The notes beneath the pieces were generated by a model. The model did not search any database and was not told the DNA's origin. It worked only from the letters and a program-made list of their open reading frames with translations. Positions 19,120 through 29,055 of a stretch of 34,809 nt of DNA are shown piece after piece (the stretch's first letter is position 1; each line of letters opens with the position of its first letter). The stretch comes from Darksidea phi. Taxonomy: Eukaryota; Ascomycota; Dothideomycetes; Pleosporales; Lentitheciaceae. Where the stretch lies: contig JASJFT010000329.1 of the NCBI GenBank assembly GCA_030770425.1, forward strand, positions 1 to 34,809, read 5' to 3'. Made by a program: the position numbers and the translations under genes.

Positions 19120-21726
19120 TTAGACTCTAGTCTTTCGTATACTTTTAAATGTCGTCCGTCCATCGTTGATCCCCATGATATGCACAGGTACTTTTAAACG
19201 CAAGGGCTCTTCACCCGGCAAGTTCATCGGCGCCGAGAAACCCGCCACACGCGAAACGCCCTGATTGCACTTGGGGCACCTCCAGTCTCTCCTTGCTAGA
19301 ATCTGATCTTGTTCACCTTCCCTCTCCAGTCTCCTGATACACACGTTGCAGAATTGGTGGTCGCAGGGTCGGATACTATTGAGTCAACGATTTAGAGAGA
19401 GTAACTCGAAAATTAGGTAAAGACCACATACATGCAATCGCAAAGCCTGATGTAACAACTCGTACACTGCTTCGGCTTCAGAGGATCGAATTCTGGCTCG
19501 GTAGTAAGGCCGACTTGCTTATCCATCTGACTAACGCTCTTGATGTCATCAAAATCCCCACCTTCAATTCTCTCGTCCACCTTCTCTTCTACGACGTAGA
19601 ATTGCCCACCGTTCTCTGTGTAGGTTCTAACATCCATGGGTGGCGGAAGAGGTACGATATTCGTAATCCTCTCACAACTGACCGGGTCGAGGATATGCAC
19701 GTAGATAGTGCGGGCAGCGGCGTAATTCCAGATATTAGATGGGTACGGGTCTTTGTAGATGTCCTGGACTATTTTAGAAATGTCAGCAAGCGAACACGGT
19801 AACAAGTACTGCCTGGTCATACCTAGTTTCCCACCAGCAGCGAGACCCATTGCTTTCAAATCCTTCGTCTCGATATCGACAACCGGCTCATTGCTAGATT
19901 GTAGCTTTGGCTCATCAAAACGCAAGTTTTCTATTCCTCCTATATCTGGTTTCGGTGCCTCTTTCACGTTAGTATTCAAGGGAGGACCGACCTTGGAACT
20001 AGGAACGCTTCCTAATGGGCCATGGTCATGCGGTGACGAATGAACAGGGGGCACGCTATCGAATGGGATCATGTGCTTTTTCAACTGTTTGGAAGAGACG
20101 AGATTAGTGAGGGATTGGCCGTTATGTGGCGGCTCCACATAGTCATGCTTTGCCGGAGCCTTTGCTGGGGCTTGTGGAGAAAAGATTGTCGGTACTGGGA
20201 CGGGACCTGTTGGATCCCTGCCTATAACCTTTGAACTTTCCGGGACACTGCCAGTTGAACCGGCCTGTCTCCCGCCAAGAGGGGCATCTACAAGTGCTTC
20301 GAGAGCTGCTAGTTCAGGTTGCGCAAGGGATTTGTACCCTAGAGAAAGGGGGTCAGAAATTAAGTTGATGCCATTACGTATCTGGATCGTATCGGGACCG
20401 GTCTAGGTACGTAGTTAAGGTGATGTGTGCAAACTTACGGCTAGGGTATTGTGCCTAGAAAGCATAAAGTTAGATTTACTCGAGAACGCTGCTAGTGAGC
20501 TTACCTTCCAAGTGGTATGTCCGTCGATATCGAAAAGGTCCTTGATTATGACAGGCTCCCGGCAAACAACAGGCTCCGCATAGCAGCGAAGGACATCTCC
20601 AACCCGAAGGCCTCCTTCGGCAGCCGTCTTCCACTCATCGATACCTTTTTTTCGATCCACTTCTGAGAATCCGTTTTCTGAGTAGCTTATATGTTCAATC
20701 GTATCGGACACCCACCAACGGAGACCTCGTTTCAGCTCGGGGATGACTTCGATCTGCAGGCCACCATATTTCTCTTCCGACGTCTTTTGGCCTTCCACGG
20801 TGTATCCGGAGCCCACTATCACGGTCAGTGGAACAGACTCGGACCAGAACATACCACTCACAGGGCATAGCAACGAATTGGCGAACCACTCCGGGAGCCA
20901 CGCAGATCCCATCTAGCCATCTCTGGCCCGGAATGACGATGTAATCCTGCTCCGCTTCTTTTTCACTATTTTTCGAATCTTCATTCATGCTAAGGCCTGA
21001 TACTGCGTTGATCCGTCCAACATATACTCTTACTGCCCATTTTGGAGCCCAACTGTTTGCTGCCATATCGAAATTGATCCACATAGCTTCTCGTTGCCAC
21101 ATGGGAAAGAAGACACCACCCGCATCTCGAATTTCCTTGGGAAGGCGATCGGCGTACGTTTCCACATTGAACAAGTCGTAGGTTCCTAGGGTGCCTGGCA
21201 GCTGATGGAGCTTATCATCGTCCGGCATCCTTAGAGTACGCTGAAATGTTGCATTGAAGCCTAGAGTACCGCGGAGGCTCTGAGTAGGTCTCCTCGAATT
21301 TTCATATCCATTACTGCCGATGTCAAACTCTAGGGGCTCGCCATAATGCACATTCGCATGTGTAATGAGCCTGTCATTGAGTCGAATCTGACTTTCGGTC
21401 ATCTGTTGGTCATCTGCAATAACCGTTACCGTCTTGTAGGTACTCAACACCTTCTTCACTGCGGAACGAGTGTACACTATCGGGTGTTTCTGGACCGAAT
21501 AGGGGAGCTCGTAGCCATTCTCTGATTAGCTGCTTAGCATTGTTTCAAAGCCGAGAGCACTGATTGACAAACTGTGTAGCTCATCCCAGAGTGAGCGTAT
21601 CGGTGCTGATTCCGCAAGGCACAAACGAACTGTGTGGTGCTGATCAAGACTCTCTCCCTCTGCCGGTATTTTTTTTCGCACCCCTTCTACGACCACGGTG
21701 CGCATGGAGTTGGTAGATGCATACAT
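19120..21726 (-). CDS. RING-finger protein, six exons with a 16-nt micro-exon
   Basis: Exons are 21726-21573, 21521-20862, 20815-20505, 20454-20439, 20338-19432 and 19375-19120, giving 767 aa in one frame. The C-terminus carries a RING-type zinc finger (about 672-718): CTSC, then RPCDHQFCNVC, then WRCPKC, a C-x2-C...C-x-H-x2-C-x2-C...C-x2-C pattern. An E3 ubiquitin ligase role is therefore likely. The upstream part is a soluble fungal-specific region with RWLDGICVAPGVVRQFVAMP, completed by LGSGYTVEGQ after splicing, as well as a repeated MGLAAGGK-type segment, but I cannot name a second domain. The micro-exon (GCACAATACCCTAGCC) is bounded by good splice signals (TAG before it, GTAAGT after it) and is needed to keep frame from TWK to YKSLAQPEL. 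Exon 1 and its start are the least certain; the 51-nt first intron uses GTTTGT. Confidence 0.74.
20439..20454 (-). other. 16-nt micro-exon of the RING-finger gene
   Basis: It is flanked by a 50-nt intron (20504-20455, CTAAC branch, CTAG acceptor) and a 100-nt intron (20438-20339, GTAAGT donor, CTGAC branch, CTAG acceptor). It codes AQYPS plus one base of Arg and is required for frame continuity. Confidence 0.65.
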
Positions 21727-21903
21727 TTTGCACAGAGCATAGGACACGGGCTCAACGCAGCCTTAGAGTCTAACACAAAAGAGTGATGGTTGACTATGAA
21801 CAGGCTGCGGCATTTGCTCGTGTACAGCCGAGTAGTAGCAGCCTGATGCGTGTTCCACCAGGCGGGGTCAATCCAGCCCTCGTGTTTCGCAATGCACAGC
21901 GCC

Positions 21904-21912
21904 GCCACCCGA
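21904..21912 (+). repeat. left 9-bp target-site duplication
   Basis: GCCACCCGA directly precedes the left terminal inverted repeat and recurs directly after the right one at 22461-22469. Confidence 0.85.
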
Positions 21913-21988
21913 GGGAGTTGTTAACGGACCTACCAATAACTCGTTATCGGGCATACCATCAAGACCTTTTCAGCCTATTCAAGTATGG
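21913..21988 (+). repeat. left terminal inverted repeat (about 76 bp)
   Basis: This aligns with the reverse complement of 22385-22460 with roughly nine differences in 76 positions, the first 15 bases being identical. Confidence 0.85.
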
Positions 21989-22384
21989 CTCGCTCTAGCG
22001 TGTTAACCTGCAGTAGTCTCCATGGCTATAGAAATAGAGAGATTTTTGGTGCCAGATGCGCCGTACTAATACCCGTAGCTTATTTCTTCAGTTCTGAGTC
22101 ATCTGTTGTTGTTTCAACTCGTTGATTTCCAACTACCATTAGGGCCTATACAATTATTCCAAATAGAAAATTTACTAGCCTCAATAGGGCGTATATTAGC
22201 TCCTCTACCAGCGCCCTAGCTAGCTACTAGGTAGTATGTAGCACCCTCAGAACTTCCGATCACGAGGATGGCTGAGCTCACTTTTCGCGCTATTCGATAC
22301 TGTAATAATACCCTCCGGTAATATAGATTTCCATATTACGTTAGTGGGCCGCCCGTCTAACTTAGCGCCTTGGGTGGCGTTGAT

Positions 22385-22460
22385 CTATACTCGAATAAGC
22401 TAAAAAAGTCTTATTGGTATGCCCGATAACGAGTTATTGGTAGATCCGTTAACAACTCCC
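22385..22460 (-). repeat. right terminal inverted repeat (about 76 bp)
   Basis: This is the reverse-complement partner of the left repeat. It carries more T-rich variants (for example TTTTTTAGCTTATT against TTTTCAGCCTATT), as if more heavily mutated. Confidence 0.85.
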
Positions 22461-22469
22461 GCCACCCGA
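22461..22469 (+). repeat. right 9-bp target-site duplication
   Basis: This is GCCACCCGA, identical to 21904-21912, 63 bp upstream of the next gene's start codon. Confidence 0.85.
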
Positions 22470-22531
22470 CCGCCCCTCGATCATACGCATGTTCACTAGA
22501 GGACGCATAGATTCATATTTTGAGCGCGAAC

Positions 22532-23782
22532 ATGTCGTTCGGATTCTCGATAGGTACGAACAGTGGGCTTCAACGCCGTCCGTAATCGGCTAACCTTTGC
22601 AGGCGACATCGTCCTCCTAAGCCAGCTGGCGTACAACCTTTATTCAAGTGTCACTTCAGCATCCCGCGAACTGAGGGAACTTGAAGACGTACTCTTCAGT
22701 CTGCGCTGTGCGCTCGACCACCTCGGGGACGTTGTGAAGGATGTGTTGGCGAAAACGGAGGCTCATGGCGGGCATCGGGGACCAGATCTCAAAAAGAATC
22801 TTGACCGAATAATAGCCTCATGCGGGTCGACCCTTCAAGACCTCAATGATGTGACGCAAAAGTATCGTGAAATCGACATCGATGAAGGAAATGGGGCGAA
22901 GCATGACAAGAGAAGCATGCTTCAGAGGATCACGGTCAATTGGAAGAAGGTGCAGTGGGATGGCGAGAAACAGTCCTTGCACCAGTTCCGAGAGAAGTTG
23001 CGCTCGCATACGGATGCGATCAACCTGATTTTGACTTCTGTAATCTGGCATGTTTGCTTGTCCCGTCTCTATTCTATTGCTAATGCCGTTCAAGGTCGCA
23101 TACCAGTAGCGCGGAAGCGAACAGTAAAGCTAATCATGACAAGACGCATTCGTTGCTGGACCAGGTGTTGAAGAGTCAGCAAATGGATGCAACCATTCAG
23201 CAAATGATGCGAGAGATTTATGGTATGCTGGTACAGACCACGCCGCAAGCCAGCACCATGTTGCCACCGATGGCGAGCTCGCATGTCAGACTACCGCCCT
23301 CACTCGTCTCTTTGAACAACGAGCGCCGAGCATTCGCAGTGAGAGAGTTTGACGCTTTTGTTAAGCGTCACGTACCACCTGCGCAACAGACGTTTCCCTA
23401 CGCGCTGATGCCCGATATGAAGCAACTTCACGATGGGCTCGCGCATATCTTTCATCCTTTCCCGAACGTGGCGAAAGAATTCAAGCCGGCACAATCACAA
23501 GAGCGGCTTAGCGAAATGACTCGATGGATCGAGAGTTTGCAGCGATTCATCGAAAGCAGCGGTCACAAAATCCAGAGCCAGGGCTTGCTCGAGCTTATAA
23601 TCGCATTGAACGAGGCATTAAATAAGAGCGGTGAGGGCATACGAGAGTTGTTCTATCGAGCTTCCGATCGGGCTGAGCTACTAGCTGCGCTGAAACGGCT
23701 GCAAAAGGACACCAGGAGCGTAATGGTCATGAAAGAGGTGGAGGAGTTTCAGGATGCGAGAGAAGATTGGGATGAGAAGTAA
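22532..23782 (+). CDS. STAND N-terminal-like helical protein, free-standing
   Basis: Exons are 22532-22553, 22603-23047 and 23095-23782, giving 384 aa. The 22-nt first exon encodes MSFGFSIG, which joins DIVLLSQLAYNLYSSV, the typical opening of the fungal STAND/NLR-type N-terminal helical domain (members begin MSFGFSVGDF and continue with a long helix bundle). A helical region with REKLRSHTDAINLILTSVIW follows. The second intron is best placed at a GC donor (TG|GCATGT) with a 47-nt length and CTAAT branch; it gives VIWSHTSSAEAN and keeps frame into LLDQVLKSQQMD. The last exon is all-alpha and ends at DAREDWDEK. No NB-ARC/NACHT nucleotide-binding domain, ankyrin or WD repeats follow, so this is either a stand-alone signalling-domain protein or a truncated member. 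The role (heterokaryon incompatibility or innate immunity) is only suggested by family. Confidence 0.72.
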
Positions 23783-23892
23783 ACGTGCTGGAATCGCCAA
23801 TTTAACTTTTTCGACTTCCGTACCGAGAACTCCGTTGTTACTTTAGGTGAGGGCTTCGTCCCGCTCTACGCTCTACTGTTATTGCAATGAAC

Positions 23893-24236
23893 CTAGCGCC
23901 ATATCAACGGATAATCACTCTCCGTATCGAGGGTTAGGTGGTCGCCTGGTTTGACCTTAATGGCATCAGGTGCTTGGTTGTCACCGATGACATTGCATCG
24001 GAGTCGATAGAGCCGAGGTCTTTGACAGGAGGGTTTGCGTATCCTCCTGCGGCAGGAGCACCTTATAGGCTGGGGTGCGGATGCCCTCGAAAAGGCCTTG
24101 ATCCACGCCGTTGACGAAGACACACTGGGTTCGGTTAGAGGAGAGGGCAATGGGTTAGGGCACGCACCGAGATGTAGACGTGCGCGTTAGCGCTTATGGG
24201 GAGTAGTAATGCTAGGAGGGGTGAAGATGCGTGCAT
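23893..24236 (-). pseudogene. broken AA9-type lytic polysaccharide monooxygenase relic
   Basis: On the minus strand an ATG at 24236 opens an 18-residue signal peptide (MHASSPLLALLLPISANA) directly followed by HVYIS, so cleavage would expose the N-terminal histidine of an LPMO histidine brace. A GT-AG intron of about 44 nt with a CTAACC branch joins it to CVFVNGVDQGLFEGIRTPAY, typical of AA9 (formerly GH61) enzymes. After that the frame shifts twice: GGYANPPVKDLGSIDSD is in a second frame and RCNVIGDNQAPDAIKVKPGD in a third, with a stop at 23893. The second metal histidine region and the remaining ~130 or more residues are absent. The gene would have encoded a secreted copper enzyme attacking cellulose; here it is dead. 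Confidence 0.75.
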
Positions 24237-24672
24237 GATGGCGCTGCGACAAAGATCAATGGGAAGGCGGAAAATGATCTATGCCTAGAAAGGGAGAAAC
24301 ATTTAGCAAGATCCCAGAAAAACAATGCACTTGTCGATAAGTTTATTGCCAAGTGCATAGCACGATTGAGGAACAATCTACACTACAACGCGCCACGATA
24401 ATACACGAAACGGATCGCTGGCAAAAGTGCCAATAGCATATATCTGGATTTCGATAGAGGACTAATGTTTCTTGTCTGGCGGTGTCTGATCGCGTGCTGA
24501 CGAGTGGCAGAAGGGTGTCAGCTCAAATTTGAAGGGCGATGACGCTCGGAGAAAGAAGACAAGAGGGTCGCGACGATGGATAGTTGTGCATTGAGGTGGG
24601 CGAATAGGTGTGGCATTTGCCCTCCCCATATCCCACTAGAGTCGTGGCTCGGGTAAGATATAAAGTTTCTAC
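24237..24672. other. intergenic region, no gene seen
   Basis: This holds the 5' flank of the LPMO relic and the 3' flank of the zinc-knuckle gene. No open frame or repeat of note was found. Confidence 0.4.
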
Positions 24673-25734
24673 CTACTGGTCTTGATACAATTGTTTGGTT
24701 AGAGCTACTCGCTTGGAGAAAGGGCTCAGGCTACGCTCCCTCTGGAGTACTGGTTGCACTGGTGGCGGTTCCATCCTAGCACTGAGCTGCGGGGACCGAT
24801 GATCAAACTGTTGACTGCTCGCAGTGTTGTTTCGGCCGCTATTTCGATTCTGATACGGGCTAGGCGACCGCGGTACACGCCTCTTGTGCAAGCTTGGGCT
24901 TTGACGGCGATATGGAGATCGTGTTTGTGACCTAGAGAAGGGGCGCCTTCCAGGCGATTCTCTCCACCTCCGGCGCGGACCAGGACTCGTTCGTTGATCA
25001 TCGTTCCGGGGAACGTGGTCTTCTGATGTGTCCATCCTGTTCGGGCTTCTTGAAGGTGACTTTGATGGTGAACACCGTCGGGCTGCGCCCTTGCCGTAAG
25101 ATACCGCGCTCCTGCTGCGCAACCGGTGTCTGCGAGCTTTGCGCCGCGGCCCGTCGTCGTGCGATAAGTCCATGCGGCTCGACCTCGACCTGGTTCTCCG
25201 TCGCCCTCTCTCCGCCGGACTGAAAGAGCTCATCCGTCTCCGAGTGTTGCGTTCTACCCTAGCTGCAGAGCTTTCCGAAGCAGACGACACTGAACGTCTT
25301 GCCCGCTTCCTCAGGCCGTCCCCTCCACGTAGCGACGGGTTTCCCTCCTCGATGCGCTGAGGCGACCGCGGGCGAGACTGCGAGCGAGTGGTCGATATGG
25401 TGGACACTGAGTCGTCAGAGTATGACGAGACGGAGCGAGAGCGTTTGCGCGCCGGGTCGCGGCCTGGCTTTCTGCCGCGCTCTTCGTCCTTCTTGGCCAG
25501 GATCTCATCGGCGATGCCTTTCTTCCAGAGCAAGTCGTGGGGGACCTCGGTGGTCAGCTTGGGCTTCAACTGGGGGTTGAGGAGCTGCTGCGTCCGCGAC
25601 GGTCGCGATTTGTACGGCCGTTCCTGCGCCGGAGCCTTGCATTCGTAGCTATAATGGCCCCTCTTCAGGCACTTCTGGCAGAGGGTGTCTGCAGAGGCTT
25701 TGGAGCGACCGTTGTAGCCGGGGCGGCGTAGCAT
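24673..25734 (-). CDS. CCHC zinc-knuckle, SR/RS-rich protein (ZCCHC10-like)
   Basis: This is a single exon of 353 aa. The start at 25734 is chosen because family members begin shortly before the zinc knuckle. The knuckle is C19-x2-C22-x4-H27-x4-C32 (CQKCLKRGHYSYEC), followed by YKSRPSRTQQLLNPQLKPKL, which matches ZCCHC10-type proteins. The rest is highly charged and rich in Arg-Ser and Ser-Pro pairs (about residues 90-330), as in splicing-associated SR-like proteins, so a nuclear RNA-processing role is likely. The gene is transcribed away from the R3H-SUZ gene, with which it shares a ~600-bp upstream region. The longer open frame upstream of 25734 has no family resemblance and was excluded. 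Confidence 0.82.
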   Translation of the reverse strand: MLRRPGYNGRSKASADTLCQKCLKRGHYSYECKAPAQERPYKSRPSRTQQLLNPQLKPKLTTEVPHDLLWKKGIADEILAKKDEERGRKPGRDPARKRSRSVSSYSDDSVSTISTTRSQSRPRSPQRIEEGNPSLRGGDGLRKRARRSVSSASESSAARVERNTRRRMSSFSPAERGRRRTRSRSSRMDLSHDDGPRRKARRHRLRSRSAVSYGKGAARRCSPSKSPSRSPNRMDTSEDHVPRNDDQRTSPGPRRRWRESPGRRPFSRSQTRSPYRRQSPSLHKRRVPRSPSPYQNRNSGRNNTASSQQFDHRSPQLSARMEPPPVQPVLQRERSLSPFSKRVALTKQLYQDQ

Positions 25735-26332
25735 GGCGTCTCGTTGCAACCGTGCGACTGCGGTAGCGGGGTCGCTGGCGTGGAAGTAGTGATGGCGGTG
25801 ATGCGGCAGGTTAACATTTGAACTGCGCGGATCAACTGGCACTAGGGTGTGGTGAAGGCAGGCAACACGTGACGCCCGGAACGGAGAAATAATATGGGGC
25901 TGCGCACAGGCCGTACGAAAGACTCCCGCCTCCATCATCGAGCGTCTCCGCGACCTCGCACCCCGCCCGTCCGCCCTGCTCCCGCCGCGACGCTCCCGCC
26001 GTCACCCCCAGAACCCACCTCCCCGTGCCAGGTCCCTCGCATTCACCAGGCGCAGCATCCTAGTCCCGTCGCGCCCCCGACTGAGCCCGGCCCTCTCCCC
26101 TCTCCATCCACCTGGCTCGAATGTCGACACTCCAACATGTCCAGCTTTCTGGCCACGGCAGCTTCGACTTTCCTTGAGCACCCCATTTCCTGAGACACAG
26201 TCTGTCACTTCAGTTTCTTCCTTTCGGTCGCGACGACCCGCTGCCTGCCTGCCTGCCTGGCTACACGCCAGCCTGACGCAATCAAGCGCAAGCGACTCTC
26301 GTTGCGCACTTCTTATACTACACCCCCCCAAC
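25735..26332. promoter_or_regulatory. shared divergent upstream region (zinc-knuckle / R3H genes)
   Basis: This is a 598-bp head-to-head intergenic region between two putative RNA-binding protein genes. It contains a (CTGC)n-like repeat at 26241-26259 and pyrimidine-rich stretches close to the R3H start codon. Open frames crossing it have no recognised features. Confidence 0.4.
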
Positions 26333-29055
26333 ATGGCGTCTGCAGCCCCGTGCCCCCCGGAGCAAGCCCGAGCGAGGCCCTCCTTTGCCAAGGTTAGTGC
26401 CAACGTCGACGCCTTGATACCAGAGCGTTAACTTTCTTAGGTCGCGGCACCCACATACAAACCACAAATCCCAAAAGAAGCCGCACCCAGCGTGAAGCCT
26501 CCAGTTGCGACCCCGCGGCCCAGCAGCCATTCGACCGGCCCGCGACACTCTGTCCCCACTAATGGCGAAGCCCCAGCGGTTCGCATTGAGAAGAATGGAG
26601 ATGGCACTGTAAAGGAAAACGCTGGTAACACGGCTACCCGTATCGGGCAATGGGCTGCTGGAGAGCAAGTCGTACTTCAATCTGAGTCTAAGGAAGACGA
26701 GGCCGAGAAACCACGCCCGTCCATCGCCCTGGTGAAGTTTTCGGCGGCTGAGGATAGCACGACGCAACTGTCGTCGTCTAACAGCTCAGCGAAGCCCGCG
26801 AGTCTCGATGGAAAGAGCGTTGCATCTGTTACAACCTTTGCCCTGGATGAGAAGGAGTCGATCCGCCCGGATGACAGCGCGAGTCTGAGGGCGGTGGAAG
26901 AAGAGGACGTGACGTCTCCCCCGGAGTCGAACGCTGCTGGATCTCGAGTCGGTTCCGATAGCGAAGCCCGCGCCTTTCGTGCACAGTTACATGAAATTGC
27001 CGTCATGGGCCCGCAGCCACAGCGAGGTGTACCGCCCGGGCGCTTCCCGAGCCAGAACCCCAACGGCCCGCCCACCCTCTACGACCCCAGCCAACCTCCG
27101 AATGGTATTGGGGGGTCACTGTCCCAGCCGTTGGTCAACGGCGTGCCTCCAAGCACAGGGCCACAGACCATGCCAGCTCTCCCGGATGAGAAGCTCATTG
27201 AAGCCCTGCAGTCTCCGCGTGATCGGCTGTTCGTCGTGAAGATTGAACAGGATTTCATTGACTTCATCAAAGATTCTCGGTAGGCCAAAACTTTCATCCT
27301 CCCTTGAGTCCCACGTTCTAATGATGCCAGTGAAAACGAGTACTGCTTGCCGAACTGCAACACGTTCTACAGAATGCTTGCGCATCGCCTTGCTGACTAT
27401 TATTTGCTTGGCCATGTTGTTGACTCTACCATGACTGGTGTCAGGATCACAAGGACCCCATATTGTAGAATGTAAGTTATCCTCGCCGTTGCCTCGAATC
27501 TTGCTCATCACAACACAGTCCTCCACCGCTCTCTCAGATGGTAGATGCAACCAAAAGCGCAAATACTCCGCCTGTCGATCTACCTGCTCGCAAGATTATG
27601 CGCCGTGGTGACGAGACGAAGTCGGGAACTAACACAACCGCCAATTCGGAGAACCCATCTAAAGCTACGTCTGAGGCTGATGGCAGCGACGGCGGTAATG
27701 ATACTGGGAACAAATCGAAGGATAAATCTGCAATGACGCGAGAAGAGCGCGAGGCCAGATATAGGGAGGCGCGCCAGCGGATCTTCGGTAGCGCTCAAAG
27801 CGATGAGAATGAGTTGCCCGAAGCTGCTACATCTACAGAAGAGAGGGACGCGTCAAGGTCAAGCTCCGCTTCGGGAAAGAAGAAAAACAGAAAGCAGCGC
27901 AATTTCGACGATGACGACGGATTTGAGGCACGTTCCCGCTACAATGCCTACTATCCTGGCCAGTATGCTGCTCCCGGCTACACTGGTGACGGTACCGTGT
28001 ACTACAGTGGCTTTGCTGGGCCGATGCCGAACCCGCAATATGCACCCATGCAACCGAATGCATCCCCTCCACCTGGTTATAACAATGGATATCCAGTCGT
28101 GATGCAACAGGACGCACAGTCTCAATATGCGTGGCCTGGTCAGCAATACCAGTCACCCAACGGACCGGTGATGTATTCGAACTATGGCCCAATGCAGAAT
28201 GGCTACGATATATCTACAGAATTTCAGCGCGGGGTGCAGCCTTTCCAACCGACAGGCATGCCCAATCAGATGACACCTAAGATAGCAAACGCTTCCATAG
28301 CTGGGTATCAGGACTCATATACGCAGCCGCCTCCAAACATGGCAATGAACTCGGGGTGGCCACAGCAATCTGCGTATCCTATGCCTCAAGGCCCGTATGG
28401 TTCAATTGGATCTGGAAACAGACCCATGTCTGCTCCTACCCAAGGTCTAGTGCCGGGAGCTTATCCCTATGGGCAATTTCCGCCTCCAAATTACAACGGC
28501 AAGCCAAATCGTAACCAACATCCAATCCCCGGCAGCTATCAGCGTCAGCAATTCAATCCGCAGAGTCAAGCATTTGTCCCTGGTGGCCGTAACATGCCTT
28601 TCCAAATGTCCCCGAGTATAGGGGGAGGTCCTCCGCAGGTGATGACTGGATACAATGGGCTTCCTTTGCCTGCTGCCAATCAAATACCTCATCAAATGCA
28701 ACGACCCAGCCCGCCCGCTCCCAACACGCAATTGCTTGGATCTCCTCACAACATGCAGAGTAACAATCTCATACCCGTCAATCTGAACTCTTCGCCCTCT
28801 TCTCAGGCGCCACCGTCTGCACAGGGGTCATCTCAGCAAAACTCCTCCGTCCCAGCCCAGAGCAGTATAGCTAAATACGGGACGCCCTCCAATCTACCGG
28901 CCAGGCCCCCTCCGACACAGCAGCAAGCTCCCAAATTTAACCTCCCAGGACACACCCTCGCCCCAGCTGTTCGTGTGCTTAGCAACCCTACGTCGCCATA
29001 CTTAGGCAATACCGTTCAAGCTGTATCGATTCAAGGGGGTTCTGGCAATAACTAA
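26333..29055 (+). CDS. R3H and SUZ domain RNA-binding protein
   Basis: Exons are 26333-26392, 26441-27279, 27331-27471 and 27519-29055, giving 858 aa. All three introns are 47-51 nt GT-AG introns. The R3H domain (about 265-350) is assembled across exons 2-4: KIEQDFIDFIKDSRENEYCL, then FYRMLAHRLADYYLLGHVVD, then GVRITRTPYCRIPPPL. A SUZ motif follows (PARKIMRRGD..., MTREEREARYREARQRIFG), the pairing seen in R3HDM1/2 and Drosophila Encore, which bind single-stranded nucleic acid. The last ~400 residues are low complexity, rich in Pro, Gln, Asn, Gly and Tyr, resembling condensate-forming tails of mRNP proteins. A cytoplasmic mRNA-regulation role is inferred. Domain order and splicing are mutually consistent. 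Confidence 0.9.

Larger units (their letters stand above)
21913..22460. mobile_element. 548-bp non-autonomous TIR transposon, MULE-like MITE
   Basis: The ends are inverted copies of each other over about 76 bp: GGGAGTTGTTAACGG at 21913 matches the reverse complement of the right end (CCGTTAACAACTCCC ending at 22460), and the similarity continues inward through ACCAATAACTCGTTATCGGG. Most mismatches between the arms are C/T (or G/A) transitions, the direction expected from RIP. The element is bounded by a perfect 9-bp duplication. It holds no open frame long enough for a transposase, so it is non-autonomous. Long TIRs plus a 9-bp duplication fit Mutator-like elements best; hAT elements (8 bp) are the alternative. 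It sits in the shared upstream region of two divergent genes. Confidence 0.88.

Noticed and set aside
21687..21908. A minus-strand frame abutting the MITE, possibly another first exon of the RING gene
   Set aside because: No ATG in a good context, no clear donor joining it to the RING exons and no family resemblance.
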